This document shows positions 29,885 through 37,115 of a stretch of DNA of 64,000 nucleotides, in pieces. A program made the position numbers and the translations under genes. The stretch's first letter is position 1. Every line of letters starts with the position of its first letter. The stretch is taken from the NCBI RefSeq assembly GCF_001856685.1, contig NZ_CP017812.1:310001-374000 (forward strand). The letters are read 5' to 3'. The notes beneath the pieces are model-generated. The model saw only the letters and a program-made list of their open reading frames with translations. It did no database searches and was not told the origin of the DNA. This DNA comes from Boudabousia tangfeifanii (lineage in GTDB: Bacteria; Actinomycetota; Actinomycetes; Actinomycetales; Actinomycetaceae).

Positions 29885-30583
29885 TCAGTGGTTTACTGGG
29901 CAGACGCTCGGGCGGCTGCCGGTGCGCTGGGCACTGAGGTCAGCTTCAGCTAGTTTGACCAGTTCTTGGTATTCGGCTTCGCTGGTTGGTTCGACCTCGG
30001 CCCCGAGGGCCCGCAATCCGAATTCTTCGGTCGCAATGATCATGCCCGCGTAACCGTGTGGGTCAGTCTCGCGAATTCCAAGCGAAAGAGTGGCGTGTAG
30101 TAGCTGCACTAGGGGTTCGGTGCGCTGTTCGATGATTTTGCCTTGGCGCATGGCTTCTCGCAGGATCGTGCGCAGAATATCTTCGATGATGACCGCGTGG
30201 GCGGAGAGTTCCATGGCAGTTTCAGGGGTGACCACATGGCGCAGGTCAATGCCGGCCGAAACGTGAATGGTTGAGTTGAGGCGAAGCTGACGACGAATGT
30301 AGCGTCGAATCTTCACAATCGGGTCGTCGATCTGCTGTAGTTCCGCGGCCAAATCCTTGGCATAGGAGCGGGTCTGCTCGGTAATGTAGGCGAGCAAAAT
30401 TGATTCTTTATCTGGGAAGTGATTGTAAATCGCGGTACGTCCCACCTGGGCGCGCTTGGCGATTTCAGCCAAGGTAATGGATTCGAAGCCCTTTTCGTCA
30501 AGTAGGTCGCGCAAAGCTTCAAATAAGCGGGCTCGTTTTTGGGCACGATGTTCAGCTAAGTTTTCCCCAATGATTCTAGGCAC
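29885..30583 (-). CDS. TetR/AcrR-family transcriptional regulator
   Basis: A 232-residue regulator starting at GTG (30583) with GAAAGA upstream. The helix-turn-helix is SITLAEIAKRAQVGRTAIYN followed by HFPDKESILLAYI, textbook TetR. The C-terminal half is helical with an acidic tail. The ligand and target genes are not evident: the downstream neighbour is convergent aroD and the upstream Nudix gene is on the same strand 137 bases away. Its target may be elsewhere, or it may only regulate itself. Confidence 0.9.
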   Translation of the reverse strand: MPRIIGENLAEHRAQKRARLFEALRDLLDEKGFESITLAEIAKRAQVGRTAIYNHFPDKESILLAYITEQTRSYAKDLAAELQQIDDPIVKIRRYIRRQLRLNSTIHVSAGIDLRHVVTPETAMELSAHAVIIEDILRTILREAMRQGKIIEQRTEPLVQLLHATLSLGIRETDPHGYAGMIIATEEFGLRALGAEVEPTSEAEYQELVKLAEADLSAQRTGSRPSVCPVNH

Positions 30584-30720
30584 AAGCAGATCTTTCTATT
30601 TTTCGGACACTTTTGCGGTAATAATATCTTGTTCGCGCCTCAAAAACTAGTCCCCCAAGAAAAATTACCGATAAATCACGGTTTTTAGTGGGTCTGATTG
30701 GGCATGAGTTTTTCAGACAC

Positions 30721-31269
30721 CTAACGTTTGCAGGTTTCTCGGATGGCTTCGATGATCGGGTAGTCGGCTGGTAGCCAGTCGAGGTCGAGGACGGTTTCCC
30801 AAGGCACCCACTTAAGCGCTTGGTGACCACCATCGGCACTACGCAGTTGTGGCATGGAGGTTTCGTCGGCTAGTTGACAGACCCAGACTCTCATCCGCAG
30901 GTCCGCAACGAGTGGCCAATCGCCCTCGTCACTTGGTCGGTTAGCCGAAAAATCACCCTCGACCTGTTGGGCATAGCGGCCACCCTCAGCGTATATCTGA
31001 TGCCAAGCTTCCCGGGTTTTTTCGTCAATCTGATCCCAAGTTGCTTTGATTTGTGGCCCAAGCTCGATTTCGAGGTCGAGTTCCTCGTGAATCTCGCGAC
31101 GAAGCGCAACAGCCGGTTCCTCGTTAGGCTCCACCTTCCCGCCGGGAAGTTCCCATTTCCCTTTCAGCTCTAGGGGGTAGGCCCGTTGCGCACACAGCAA
31201 ATGGGTGGGGCGTTCCAGATCGTTAACAATCGCTGCAGCCACTACAAGTTGAGTCATGCTCCTAACCAT
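30721..31269 (-). CDS. Nudix hydrolase, MutT-like
   Basis: The 182-residue protein carries a full Nudix box, GGKVEPNEEPAVALRREIHE followed by EL, which binds magnesium and cleaves nucleoside diphosphate derivatives. The LLCAQRAYPLELKGKWELPG lead-in resembles MutT/(d)CTP pyrophosphatase-type members that cleanse oxidised nucleotides. An insert around residues 75-110 (WDQIDEKTREAWHQIYAEGG) is longer than in MutT. The start is uncertain: ATG at 31269 or 31257, neither with a well-spaced Shine-Dalgarno. Confidence 0.88.
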   Translation of the reverse strand: MVRSMTQLVVAAAIVNDLERPTHLLCAQRAYPLELKGKWELPGGKVEPNEEPAVALRREIHEELDLEIELGPQIKATWDQIDEKTREAWHQIYAEGGRYAQQVEGDFSANRPSDEGDWPLVADLRMRVWVCQLADETSMPQLRSADGGHQALKWVPWETVLDLDWLPADYPIIEAIRETCKR

Positions 31270-31342
31270 ACGAAAAGGTAGCTAAGTGGGCAAAAGTAGG
31301 TGCGGGGAAAAATTGGGGAATACTTGCTTTTGAGATATTACG

Positions 31343-31371
31343 TTGCGTCGATTTTCTAGCAGGTTTAAGAT
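31343..31371 (+). promoter_or_regulatory. promoter candidate for the SLH array
   Basis: TTGCGT (31343-31348) and TAAGAT (31366-31371) are 17 bp apart. The predicted start near 31378 leaves a short leader with GGAGG at 31398-31402, 6 bases before the first GTG. I see no comparable promoter between the later copies, so one transcript may cover the array. Confidence 0.45.
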
Positions 31372-31408
31372 TGCTTGAGATTGGCAATTTGTTTTTTGGA
31401 GGTTTGTT

Positions 31409-32299
31409 GTGAGTTTGGTTTTGTCTGTTGGTTTGTTGGTTGGTTCTGTGGTGCCTTTGCAGTTTTCTGATGTGCCGGAGGGGTATTTGTTTGAGCGGCC
31501 GATTAATCAGATGGCTGCTGAGGGTGTTGTGAGGGGTTGGGCGGATGGTACTTTTCGTCCTTTGGCTCCGATTAGTCGTGAGGCTGCTGCGGCGTTTTTG
31601 TATCGTGCTTTTGGGTCTCCGAAGTTTTATGGGAGTGGGTATTGTTTTCGGGATGTTAATTCGAAGTTGACTGCTTTTTCGAAGGAGATTTGTTGGCTTC
31701 GTGCGGTTAATGGTGCTCGTGGTTGGGCGGATGGTTCGTTTCGTCCTGGTGAGCCGATTAGTCGTGAGGCTATGGCGGCGTTTTTGCGTCGTATGTCGGT
31801 GACTAAGGGTGGTGGGGATCCGTTTAGTGCTCCGCCGTTTAGGGATACTTTGGCTTCGCCGTTTAAGCGTGATATTCAGTGGTTGCGTTCGATGGAGATT
31901 ACTACTGGTTGGGCTGATGGTTCGTTTAGGCCTGGTGAGTCGATTAGTCGTGAGGCGTTTATTGCGTTTTTGTATCGGGTGAAGTATCAGAGTCGGTTTG
32001 CTGGTTTGAATCCGAGTTTGTTTAAGGGTGTGAGTACTAAGTTTGAGTATCGTCCACCAAAGCCTGCACCGAAGCCTGCGCCAAAGCCGAGAGCTCATAA
32101 GCCTGCATCGAAGCCGAAGGTTCATAAGCCAGCTCCGAAACGAAACAATAACGGCGGCGGAGACATCGAACCAGGCGTCTTAGGATATAACATAGCTCCA
32201 GAAATTAAGGCTAGCCGTTGTAAAGAGGGGCGAATATTGCAGATGGGTGGCGGAAGCAAAGCTCTTTGTAAGAATGGGAAATATATCAGTATTCCGTGA
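31409..32299 (+). CDS. SLH-domain surface protein, array copy 1 (A)
   Basis: The 296-residue protein starts at GTG with GGAGG 6 bases upstream. A short hydrophobic N-terminus lacking basic residues (MSLVLSVGLLVGSVV) is followed by three SLH repeats (residues ~18-68, ~75-130, ~145-198), each ending in GWADG(T/S)FRP plus ISREA. SLH repeats normally bind secondary wall polymer. Codons 1-215 all end in G or T. A Pro/Ala/Lys/His hinge (two APKP units) leads to a tail with host-like codons: RNNNGGGDIEPGVLGY, then two cysteines flanking an MGGGSKAL loop and KNGKYISIP. Function of the tail is unknown. Confidence 0.9.
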   Translation: MSLVLSVGLLVGSVVPLQFSDVPEGYLFERPINQMAAEGVVRGWADGTFRPLAPISREAAAAFLYRAFGSPKFYGSGYCFRDVNSKLTAFSKEICWLRAVNGARGWADGSFRPGEPISREAMAAFLRRMSVTKGGGDPFSAPPFRDTLASPFKRDIQWLRSMEITTGWADGSFRPGESISREAFIAFLYRVKYQSRFAGLNPSLFKGVSTKFEYRPPKPAPKPAPKPRAHKPASKPKVHKPAPKRNNNGGGDIEPGVLGYNIAPEIKASRCKEGRILQMGGGSKALCKNGKYISIP

Positions 32300-32314
32300 T
32301 TTTGGAGGTTTGTT

Positions 32315-33211
32315 GTGAGTTTGGTTTTGTCTGTTGGTTTGTTGGTTGGTTCTGTGGTGCCTTTGCAGTTTTCTGATGTGCCGGAGGGGTATTTGTTTGA
32401 GCGGCCGATTAATCAGATGGCTGCTGAGGGTGTTGTGAGGGGTTGGGCGGATGGTACTTTTCGTCCTTTGGCTCCGATTAGTCGTGAGGCTGCTGCGGCG
32501 TTTTTGTATCGTGCTTTTGGGTCTCCGAAGTTTTATGGGAGTGGGTATTGTTTTCGGGATGTTAATTCGAAGTTGACTGCTTTTTCGAAGGAGATTTGTT
32601 GGCTTCGTGCGGTTAATGGTGCTCGTGGTTGGGCGGATGGTTCGTTTCGTCCTGGTGAGCCGATTAGTCGTGAGGCTATGGCGGCGTTTTTGCGTCGTAT
32701 GTCGGTGACTAAGGGTGGTGGGGATCCGTTTAGTGCTCCGCCGTTTAGGGATACTTTGGCTTCGCCGTTTAAGCGTGATATTCAGTGGTTGCGTTCGATG
32801 GAGATTACTACTGGTTGGGCTGATGGTTCGTTTAGGCCTGGTGAGTCGATTAGTCGTGAGGCGTTTATTGCGTTTTTGTATCGGGTGAAGTATCAGAGTC
32901 GGTTTGCTGGTTTGAATCCGAGTTTGTTTAAGGGTGTGAGTACTAAGTTTGAGTATCGTCCACCAAAGCCTGCACCAAAGCCGAGAGCTCATAAGCCTGC
33001 ATCGAAGCCGAAGGTTCATAAGCCAGCTCCGAAACGCACCGATGCACCGCGTAAGAGTCGTGGTAACGGCACTGAACCTGGAATTGGCGATAAAAAATTC
33101 CAAATCACACCAGGATTTAAGCCTTCCCGATGCAAGGAGGGGCAGATTTTGCAGATGGGTGGCGGAAGCAAAGCTCTTTGTAAGAATGGGAAGTTTATCA
33201 GTATTCCGTGA
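32315..33211 (+). CDS. SLH-domain surface protein, array copy 2 (B)
   Basis: The 298-residue copy starts 15 bases after copy A with its own ribosome binding site. Residues 1-215 equal copy A in both protein and DNA. The hinge is shorter (one APKP unit before RAHKP). The tail is of a different class: RTDAPRKSRGNGTEPGIGDK, then a lysine-rich stretch and the conserved Cys-(K/R/T)-E-G...MGGGSK...Cys-K-N-G-K ending. The last ~25 codons are nearly those of copy A, so tail classes differ mainly in the middle. This suggests module exchange between copies. Confidence 0.9.
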   Translation: MSLVLSVGLLVGSVVPLQFSDVPEGYLFERPINQMAAEGVVRGWADGTFRPLAPISREAAAAFLYRAFGSPKFYGSGYCFRDVNSKLTAFSKEICWLRAVNGARGWADGSFRPGEPISREAMAAFLRRMSVTKGGGDPFSAPPFRDTLASPFKRDIQWLRSMEITTGWADGSFRPGESISREAFIAFLYRVKYQSRFAGLNPSLFKGVSTKFEYRPPKPAPKPRAHKPASKPKVHKPAPKRTDAPRKSRGNGTEPGIGDKKFQITPGFKPSRCKEGQILQMGGGSKALCKNGKFISIP

Positions 33212-33226
33212 TTTTGGAGGTTTGTT

Positions 33227-34210
33227 GTGAGTTTGGTTTTGTCTGTTGGTTTGTTGGTTGGTTCTGTGGTGCCTTTGCAGTTTTCTGATGTGCCGGAGGG
33301 GTATTTGTTTGAGCGGCCGATTAATCAGATGGCTGCTGAGGGTGTTGTGAGGGGTTGGGCGGATGGTACTTTTCGTCCTTTGGCTCCGATTAGTCGTGAG
33401 GCTGCTGCGGCGTTTTTGTATCGTGCTTTTGGGTCTCCGAAGTTTTATGGGAGTGGGTATTGTTTTCGGGATGTTAATTCGAAGTTGACTGCTTTTTCGA
33501 AGGAGATTTGTTGGCTTCGTGCGGTTAATGGTGCTCGTGGTTGGGCGGATGGTTCGTTTCGTCCTGGTGAGCCGATTAGTCGTGAGGCTATGGCGGCGTT
33601 TTTGCGTCGTATGTCGGTGACTAAGGGTGGTGGGGATCCGTTTAGTGCTCCGCCGTTTAGGGATACTTTGGCTTCGCCGTTTAAGCGTGATATTCAGTGG
33701 TTGCGTTCGATGGAGATTACTACTGGTTGGGCTGATGGTTCGTTTAGGCCTGGTGAGTCGATTAGTCGTGAGGCGTTTATTGCGTTTTTGTATCGGGTGA
33801 AGTATCAGAGTCGGTTTGCTGGTTTGAATCCGAGTTTGTTTAAGGGTGTGAGTACTAAGTTTGAGTATCGTCCACCAAAGCCTGCACCAAAGCCTGCACC
33901 AAAGCCTGCACCAAAGCCGAGAGCTCATAAGCCTGCATCGAAGCCGAAGGTTCATAAGCCAGCTCCGAAACGAAACAATAACGGCGGCGAAGGCATCGAA
34001 CCAGGCACCATAGGATATTCGGTTAATCCGAATCGTAAGCCAGGTCGATGCAAAGAAGGTCATATCCTGCATATGGGAGGTGGCTCTCTATCGGTCTGTA
34101 GAGGTAATACGTACCGTAATCCCACATGCAGTGACTTGCCGTTCTTGAAAGGACTCTATGGCAATAAGTTTGTTTGTAGGAATAATAAGGTTGTTTATTT
34201 GGGGCGATGA
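33227..34210 (+). CDS. SLH-domain surface protein, array copy 3 (C), long tail
   Basis: The longest copy, 327 residues. The constant 215-codon part is unchanged and the hinge has three APKP units. The tail starts like copy A (RNNNGGEGIEPG) but the end is unique: the Cys...MGGGS...Cys unit is followed by further cysteines (TCSDLP, KFVCRNN) and ends VVYLGR, so four cysteines in all, enough for two disulfides. The last coding bases and the 34-base spacer after it (34200-34244) recur exactly at 36060-36104, where no gene precedes them. Confidence 0.9.
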   Translation: MSLVLSVGLLVGSVVPLQFSDVPEGYLFERPINQMAAEGVVRGWADGTFRPLAPISREAAAAFLYRAFGSPKFYGSGYCFRDVNSKLTAFSKEICWLRAVNGARGWADGSFRPGEPISREAMAAFLRRMSVTKGGGDPFSAPPFRDTLASPFKRDIQWLRSMEITTGWADGSFRPGESISREAFIAFLYRVKYQSRFAGLNPSLFKGVSTKFEYRPPKPAPKPAPKPAPKPRAHKPASKPKVHKPAPKRNNNGGEGIEPGTIGYSVNPNRKPGRCKEGHILHMGGGSLSVCRGNTYRNPTCSDLPFLKGLYGNKFVCRNNKVVYLGR

Positions 34211-34244
34211 TGTCGCTTTGTGATTTGTTTTTTGGAGGTTTGTT

Positions 34245-35135
34245 GTGAGTTTGGTTTTGTCTGTTGGTTTGTTGGTTGGTTCTGTGGTGCCTTTGCAGTT
34301 TTCTGATGTGCCGGAGGGGTATTTGTTTGAGCGGCCGATTAATCAGATGGCTGCTGAGGGTGTTGTGAGGGGTTGGGCGGATGGTACTTTTCGTCCTTTG
34401 GCTCCGATTAGTCGTGAGGCTGCTGCGGCGTTTTTGTATCGTGCTTTTGGGTCTCCGAAGTTTTATGGGAGTGGGTATTGTTTTCGGGATGTTAATTCGA
34501 AGTTGACTGCTTTTTCGAAGGAGATTTGTTGGCTTCGTGCGGTTAATGGTGCTCGTGGTTGGGCGGATGGTTCGTTTCGTCCTGGTGAGCCGATTAGTCG
34601 TGAGGCTATGGCGGCGTTTTTGCGTCGTATGTCGGTGACTAAGGGTGGTGGGGATCCGTTTAGTGCTCCGCCGTTTAGGGATACTTTGGCTTCGCCGTTT
34701 AAGCGTGATATTCAGTGGTTGCGTTCGATGGAGATTACTACTGGTTGGGCTGATGGTTCGTTTAGGCCTGGTGAGTCGATTAGTCGTGAGGCGTTTATTG
34801 CGTTTTTGTATCGGGTGAAGTATCAGAGTCGGTTTGCTGGTTTGAATCCGAGTTTGTTTAAGGGTGTGAGTACTAAGTTTGAGTATCGTCCACCAAAGCC
34901 TGCACCAAAGCCTGCACCAAAGCCGAGAGCTCATAAGCCTGCATCGAAGCCGAAGGTTCATAAGCCAGCTCCGAAACGAAACAATAATGGCGGCGGAGAC
35001 ATCGAACCAGGCATGCTGGGGTATCGGATTGCTCCAGAAATTAAGGCTGTTCGTTGTAGAGAGGGGCAGATTTTGCAGATGGGTGGCGGTAGTAAGTCGC
35101 TTTGTAAGAATGGGAAATTTATTACTATTCCGTGA
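34245..35135 (+). CDS. SLH-domain surface protein, array copy 4 (D)
   Basis: The 296-residue copy has the same constant part, two APKP hinge units and a tail of the copy-A class (RNNNGGGDIEPGMLGY then IAPEIKAVRC). It differs from A at a handful of residues, for instance Val for Ser before the first tail cysteine and SKSL for SKAL. Unlike the constant part, the tail has accumulated several base changes relative to A, so the constant part is being kept homogeneous, or the tails evolve faster. It is followed by a copy-B-class gene, so D-E repeats the order A-B. Confidence 0.9.
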   Translation: MSLVLSVGLLVGSVVPLQFSDVPEGYLFERPINQMAAEGVVRGWADGTFRPLAPISREAAAAFLYRAFGSPKFYGSGYCFRDVNSKLTAFSKEICWLRAVNGARGWADGSFRPGEPISREAMAAFLRRMSVTKGGGDPFSAPPFRDTLASPFKRDIQWLRSMEITTGWADGSFRPGESISREAFIAFLYRVKYQSRFAGLNPSLFKGVSTKFEYRPPKPAPKPAPKPRAHKPASKPKVHKPAPKRNNNGGGDIEPGMLGYRIAPEIKAVRCREGQILQMGGGSKSLCKNGKFITIP

Positions 35136-35150
35136 TTTTGGAGGTTTGTT

Positions 35151-36032
35151 GTGAGTTTGGTTTTGTCTGTTGGTTTGTTGGTTGGTTCTGTGGTGCCTTT
35201 GCAGTTTTCTGATGTGCCGGAGGGGTATTTGTTTGAGCGGCCGATTAATCAGATGGCTGCTGAGGGTGTTGTGAGGGGTTGGGCGGATGGTACTTTTCGT
35301 CCTTTGGCTCCGATTAGTCGTGAGGCTGCTGCGGCGTTTTTGTATCGTGCTTTTGGGTCTCCGAAGTTTTATGGGAGTGGGTATTGTTTTCGGGATGTTA
35401 ATTCGAAGTTGACTGCTTTTTCGAAGGAGATTTGTTGGCTTCGTGCGGTTAATGGTGCTCGTGGTTGGGCGGATGGTTCGTTTCGTCCTGGTGAGCCGAT
35501 TAGTCGTGAGGCTATGGCGGCGTTTTTGCGTCGTATGTCGGTGACTAAGGGTGGTGGGGATCCGTTTAGTGCTCCGCCGTTTAGGGATACTTTGGCTTCG
35601 CCGTTTAAGCGTGATATTCAGTGGTTGCGTTCGATGGAGATTACTACTGGTTGGGCGGATGGTTCGTTTAGGCCTGGTGAGTCGATTAGTCGTGAGGCGT
35701 TTATTGCGTTTTTGTATCGGGTGAAGTATCAGAGTCGGTTTGCTGGTTTGAATCCGAGTTTGTTTAAGGGTGTGAGTACTAAGTTTGAGTATCGTCCACC
35801 AAAGCCTGCACCAAAGCCTGCGCCAAAGCCGAGAGCTCATAAGCCAGCTCCGAAACGCACCGATGCACCGCGTAAGAGTCGTGGTAACGGCACTGAACCT
35901 GGAATTGGCGATAAAAAATTCCAAATCACACCAGGATTTAAGCATACTCGATGCACGGAAGGGCGAATGCTTCAGATGGGCGGCGGTAGTAAGTCGCTTT
36001 GTAAGAATGGGAAATATATTACTATTCCTTGA
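35151..36032 (+). CDS. SLH-domain surface protein, array copy 5 (E)
   Basis: The 293-residue copy has a tail of the copy-B class (RTDAPRKSRGNGTEPGIGDK, then HTRCTEGRML). The hinge has two APKP units but lacks the ASKPKVHKP unit present in all the others. The only base difference I found in the constant part is here: GCG for GCT in the third GWADG motif, which still ends in G/T. Downstream is the 72-base scar of a lost copy. Confidence 0.9.
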   Translation: MSLVLSVGLLVGSVVPLQFSDVPEGYLFERPINQMAAEGVVRGWADGTFRPLAPISREAAAAFLYRAFGSPKFYGSGYCFRDVNSKLTAFSKEICWLRAVNGARGWADGSFRPGEPISREAMAAFLRRMSVTKGGGDPFSAPPFRDTLASPFKRDIQWLRSMEITTGWADGSFRPGESISREAFIAFLYRVKYQSRFAGLNPSLFKGVSTKFEYRPPKPAPKPAPKPRAHKPAPKRTDAPRKSRGNGTEPGIGDKKFQITPGFKHTRCTEGRMLQMGGGSKSLCKNGKYITIP

Positions 36033-36104
36033 TTTTGGAGGTTTGTTTTAGTGTGGTGCTGGGGCGATGATGTCGCTTTGTGATTTGTTTTTTGGAGGTT
36101 TGTT
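36033..36104 (+). pseudogene. remnant of a deleted array copy
   Basis: After the stop of copy E the usual leader TTTTGGAGGTTTGTT appears, but the constant coding part is missing. Instead, after about 13 bases, the sequence from 36060 matches exactly the last codons and downstream spacer of copy C (34200-34244), then the leader of copy F. This is what a large internal deletion of a copy-C-like gene would leave. Confidence 0.8.
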
Positions 36105-36986
36105 GTGAGTTTGGTTTTGTCTGTTGGTTTGTTGGTTGGTTCTGTGGTGCCTTTGCAGTTTTCTGATGTGCCGGAGGGGTATTTGTTTGAGCGGCCGATT
36201 AATCAGATGGCTGCTGAGGGTGTTGTGAGGGGTTGGGCGGATGGTACTTTTCGTCCTTTGGCTCCGATTAGTCGTGAGGCTGCTGCGGCGTTTTTGTATC
36301 GTGCTTTTGGGTCTCCGAAGTTTTATGGGAGTGGGTATTGTTTTCGGGATGTTAATTCGAAGTTGACTGCTTTTTCGAAGGAGATTTGTTGGCTTCGTGC
36401 GGTTAATGGTGCTCGTGGTTGGGCGGATGGTTCGTTTCGTCCTGGTGAGCCGATTAGTCGTGAGGCTATGGCGGCGTTTTTGCGTCGTATGTCGGTGACT
36501 AAGGGTGGTGGGGATCCGTTTAGTGCTCCGCCGTTTAGGGATACTTTGGCTTCGCCGTTTAAGCGTGATATTCAGTGGTTGCGTTCGATGGAGATTACTA
36601 CTGGTTGGGCTGATGGTTCGTTTAGGCCTGGTGAGTCGATTAGTCGTGAGGCGTTTATTGCGTTTTTGTATCGGGTGAAGTATCAGAGTCGGTTTGCTGG
36701 TTTGAATCCGAGTTTGTTTAAGGGTGTGAGTACTAAGTTTGAGTATCGTCCACCAAAGCCTGCACCAAAGCCGAGAGCTCATAAGCCTGCATCGAAGCCG
36801 AAGGTTCATAAGCCAGCTCCGAAACGAAACAATAACGGCGGCGAAGGTCTTGAACCAGGCATCCCTACAGACTCAGGCATCACAAGGGGTATGAAGCCTG
36901 CTCGTTGTCGAGAGGGCGTCATTCTAGTAATGGGCGGCGGAAGCAAAGCTCTTTGTAAGAATGGGAAATTTATCGATTTTCCCTAG
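36105..36986 (+). CDS. SLH-domain surface protein, array copy 6 (F)
   Basis: The last copy, 293 residues, has the constant 215-codon part, one APKP hinge unit, and a tail of the copy-A class that is the most divergent (RNNNGGEGLEPGIPTDSGIT, then CREGVILVMGGGSKAL and KNGKFIDFP). It ends with TAG rather than TGA. The surrounding base composition returns to normal immediately after. No clear terminator is visible before purD. Confidence 0.9.
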   Translation: MSLVLSVGLLVGSVVPLQFSDVPEGYLFERPINQMAAEGVVRGWADGTFRPLAPISREAAAAFLYRAFGSPKFYGSGYCFRDVNSKLTAFSKEICWLRAVNGARGWADGSFRPGEPISREAMAAFLRRMSVTKGGGDPFSAPPFRDTLASPFKRDIQWLRSMEITTGWADGSFRPGESISREAFIAFLYRVKYQSRFAGLNPSLFKGVSTKFEYRPPKPAPKPRAHKPASKPKVHKPAPKRNNNGGEGLEPGIPTDSGITRGMKPARCREGVILVMGGGSKALCKNGKFIDFP

Positions 36987-37115
36987 TCCCCTCTTGAATC
37001 GGAAAGTCTTGTCTTAGTTAATCTATTGGCAGGGTCTTTAACTACCTTAGATTTATAACCACCAATTTCGCCCCTAGTGGGGCATTTGGCGGGTGAACCT
37101 AGTAATCTTTGTAAC

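Larger units (their letters stand above)
31393..36986 (+). repeat. tandem array of six ~0.9-kb SLH gene units plus one remnant
   Basis: Six direct repeats start at 31409, 32315, 33227, 34245, 35151 and 36105. In each, the ribosome binding site (TTTTGGAGGTTTGTT) and the next 645 bases are the same by eye, except one synonymous change in copy 5 (GCG for GCT near 35655). The hinge and tail then diverge. Units are separated by 15, 15, 34, 15 and 72 bases. Confidence 0.95.

Noticed and set aside
31262..36809. Long minus-strand open frames (up to 640 codons) antisense to the SLH array
   Set aside because: They follow automatically from the sense codons ending only in G or T: antisense stops in the aligned frame would need sense TTA, CTA or TCA, which never occur. 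The predicted antisense protein uses only amino acids whose codons begin with A or C, which is not protein-like.
31393..36986. Array considered as a CRISPR or mobile-element repeat
   Set aside because: The repeats are whole genes with start sites and stops; no short spacers, terminal inverted repeats or transposase are present.
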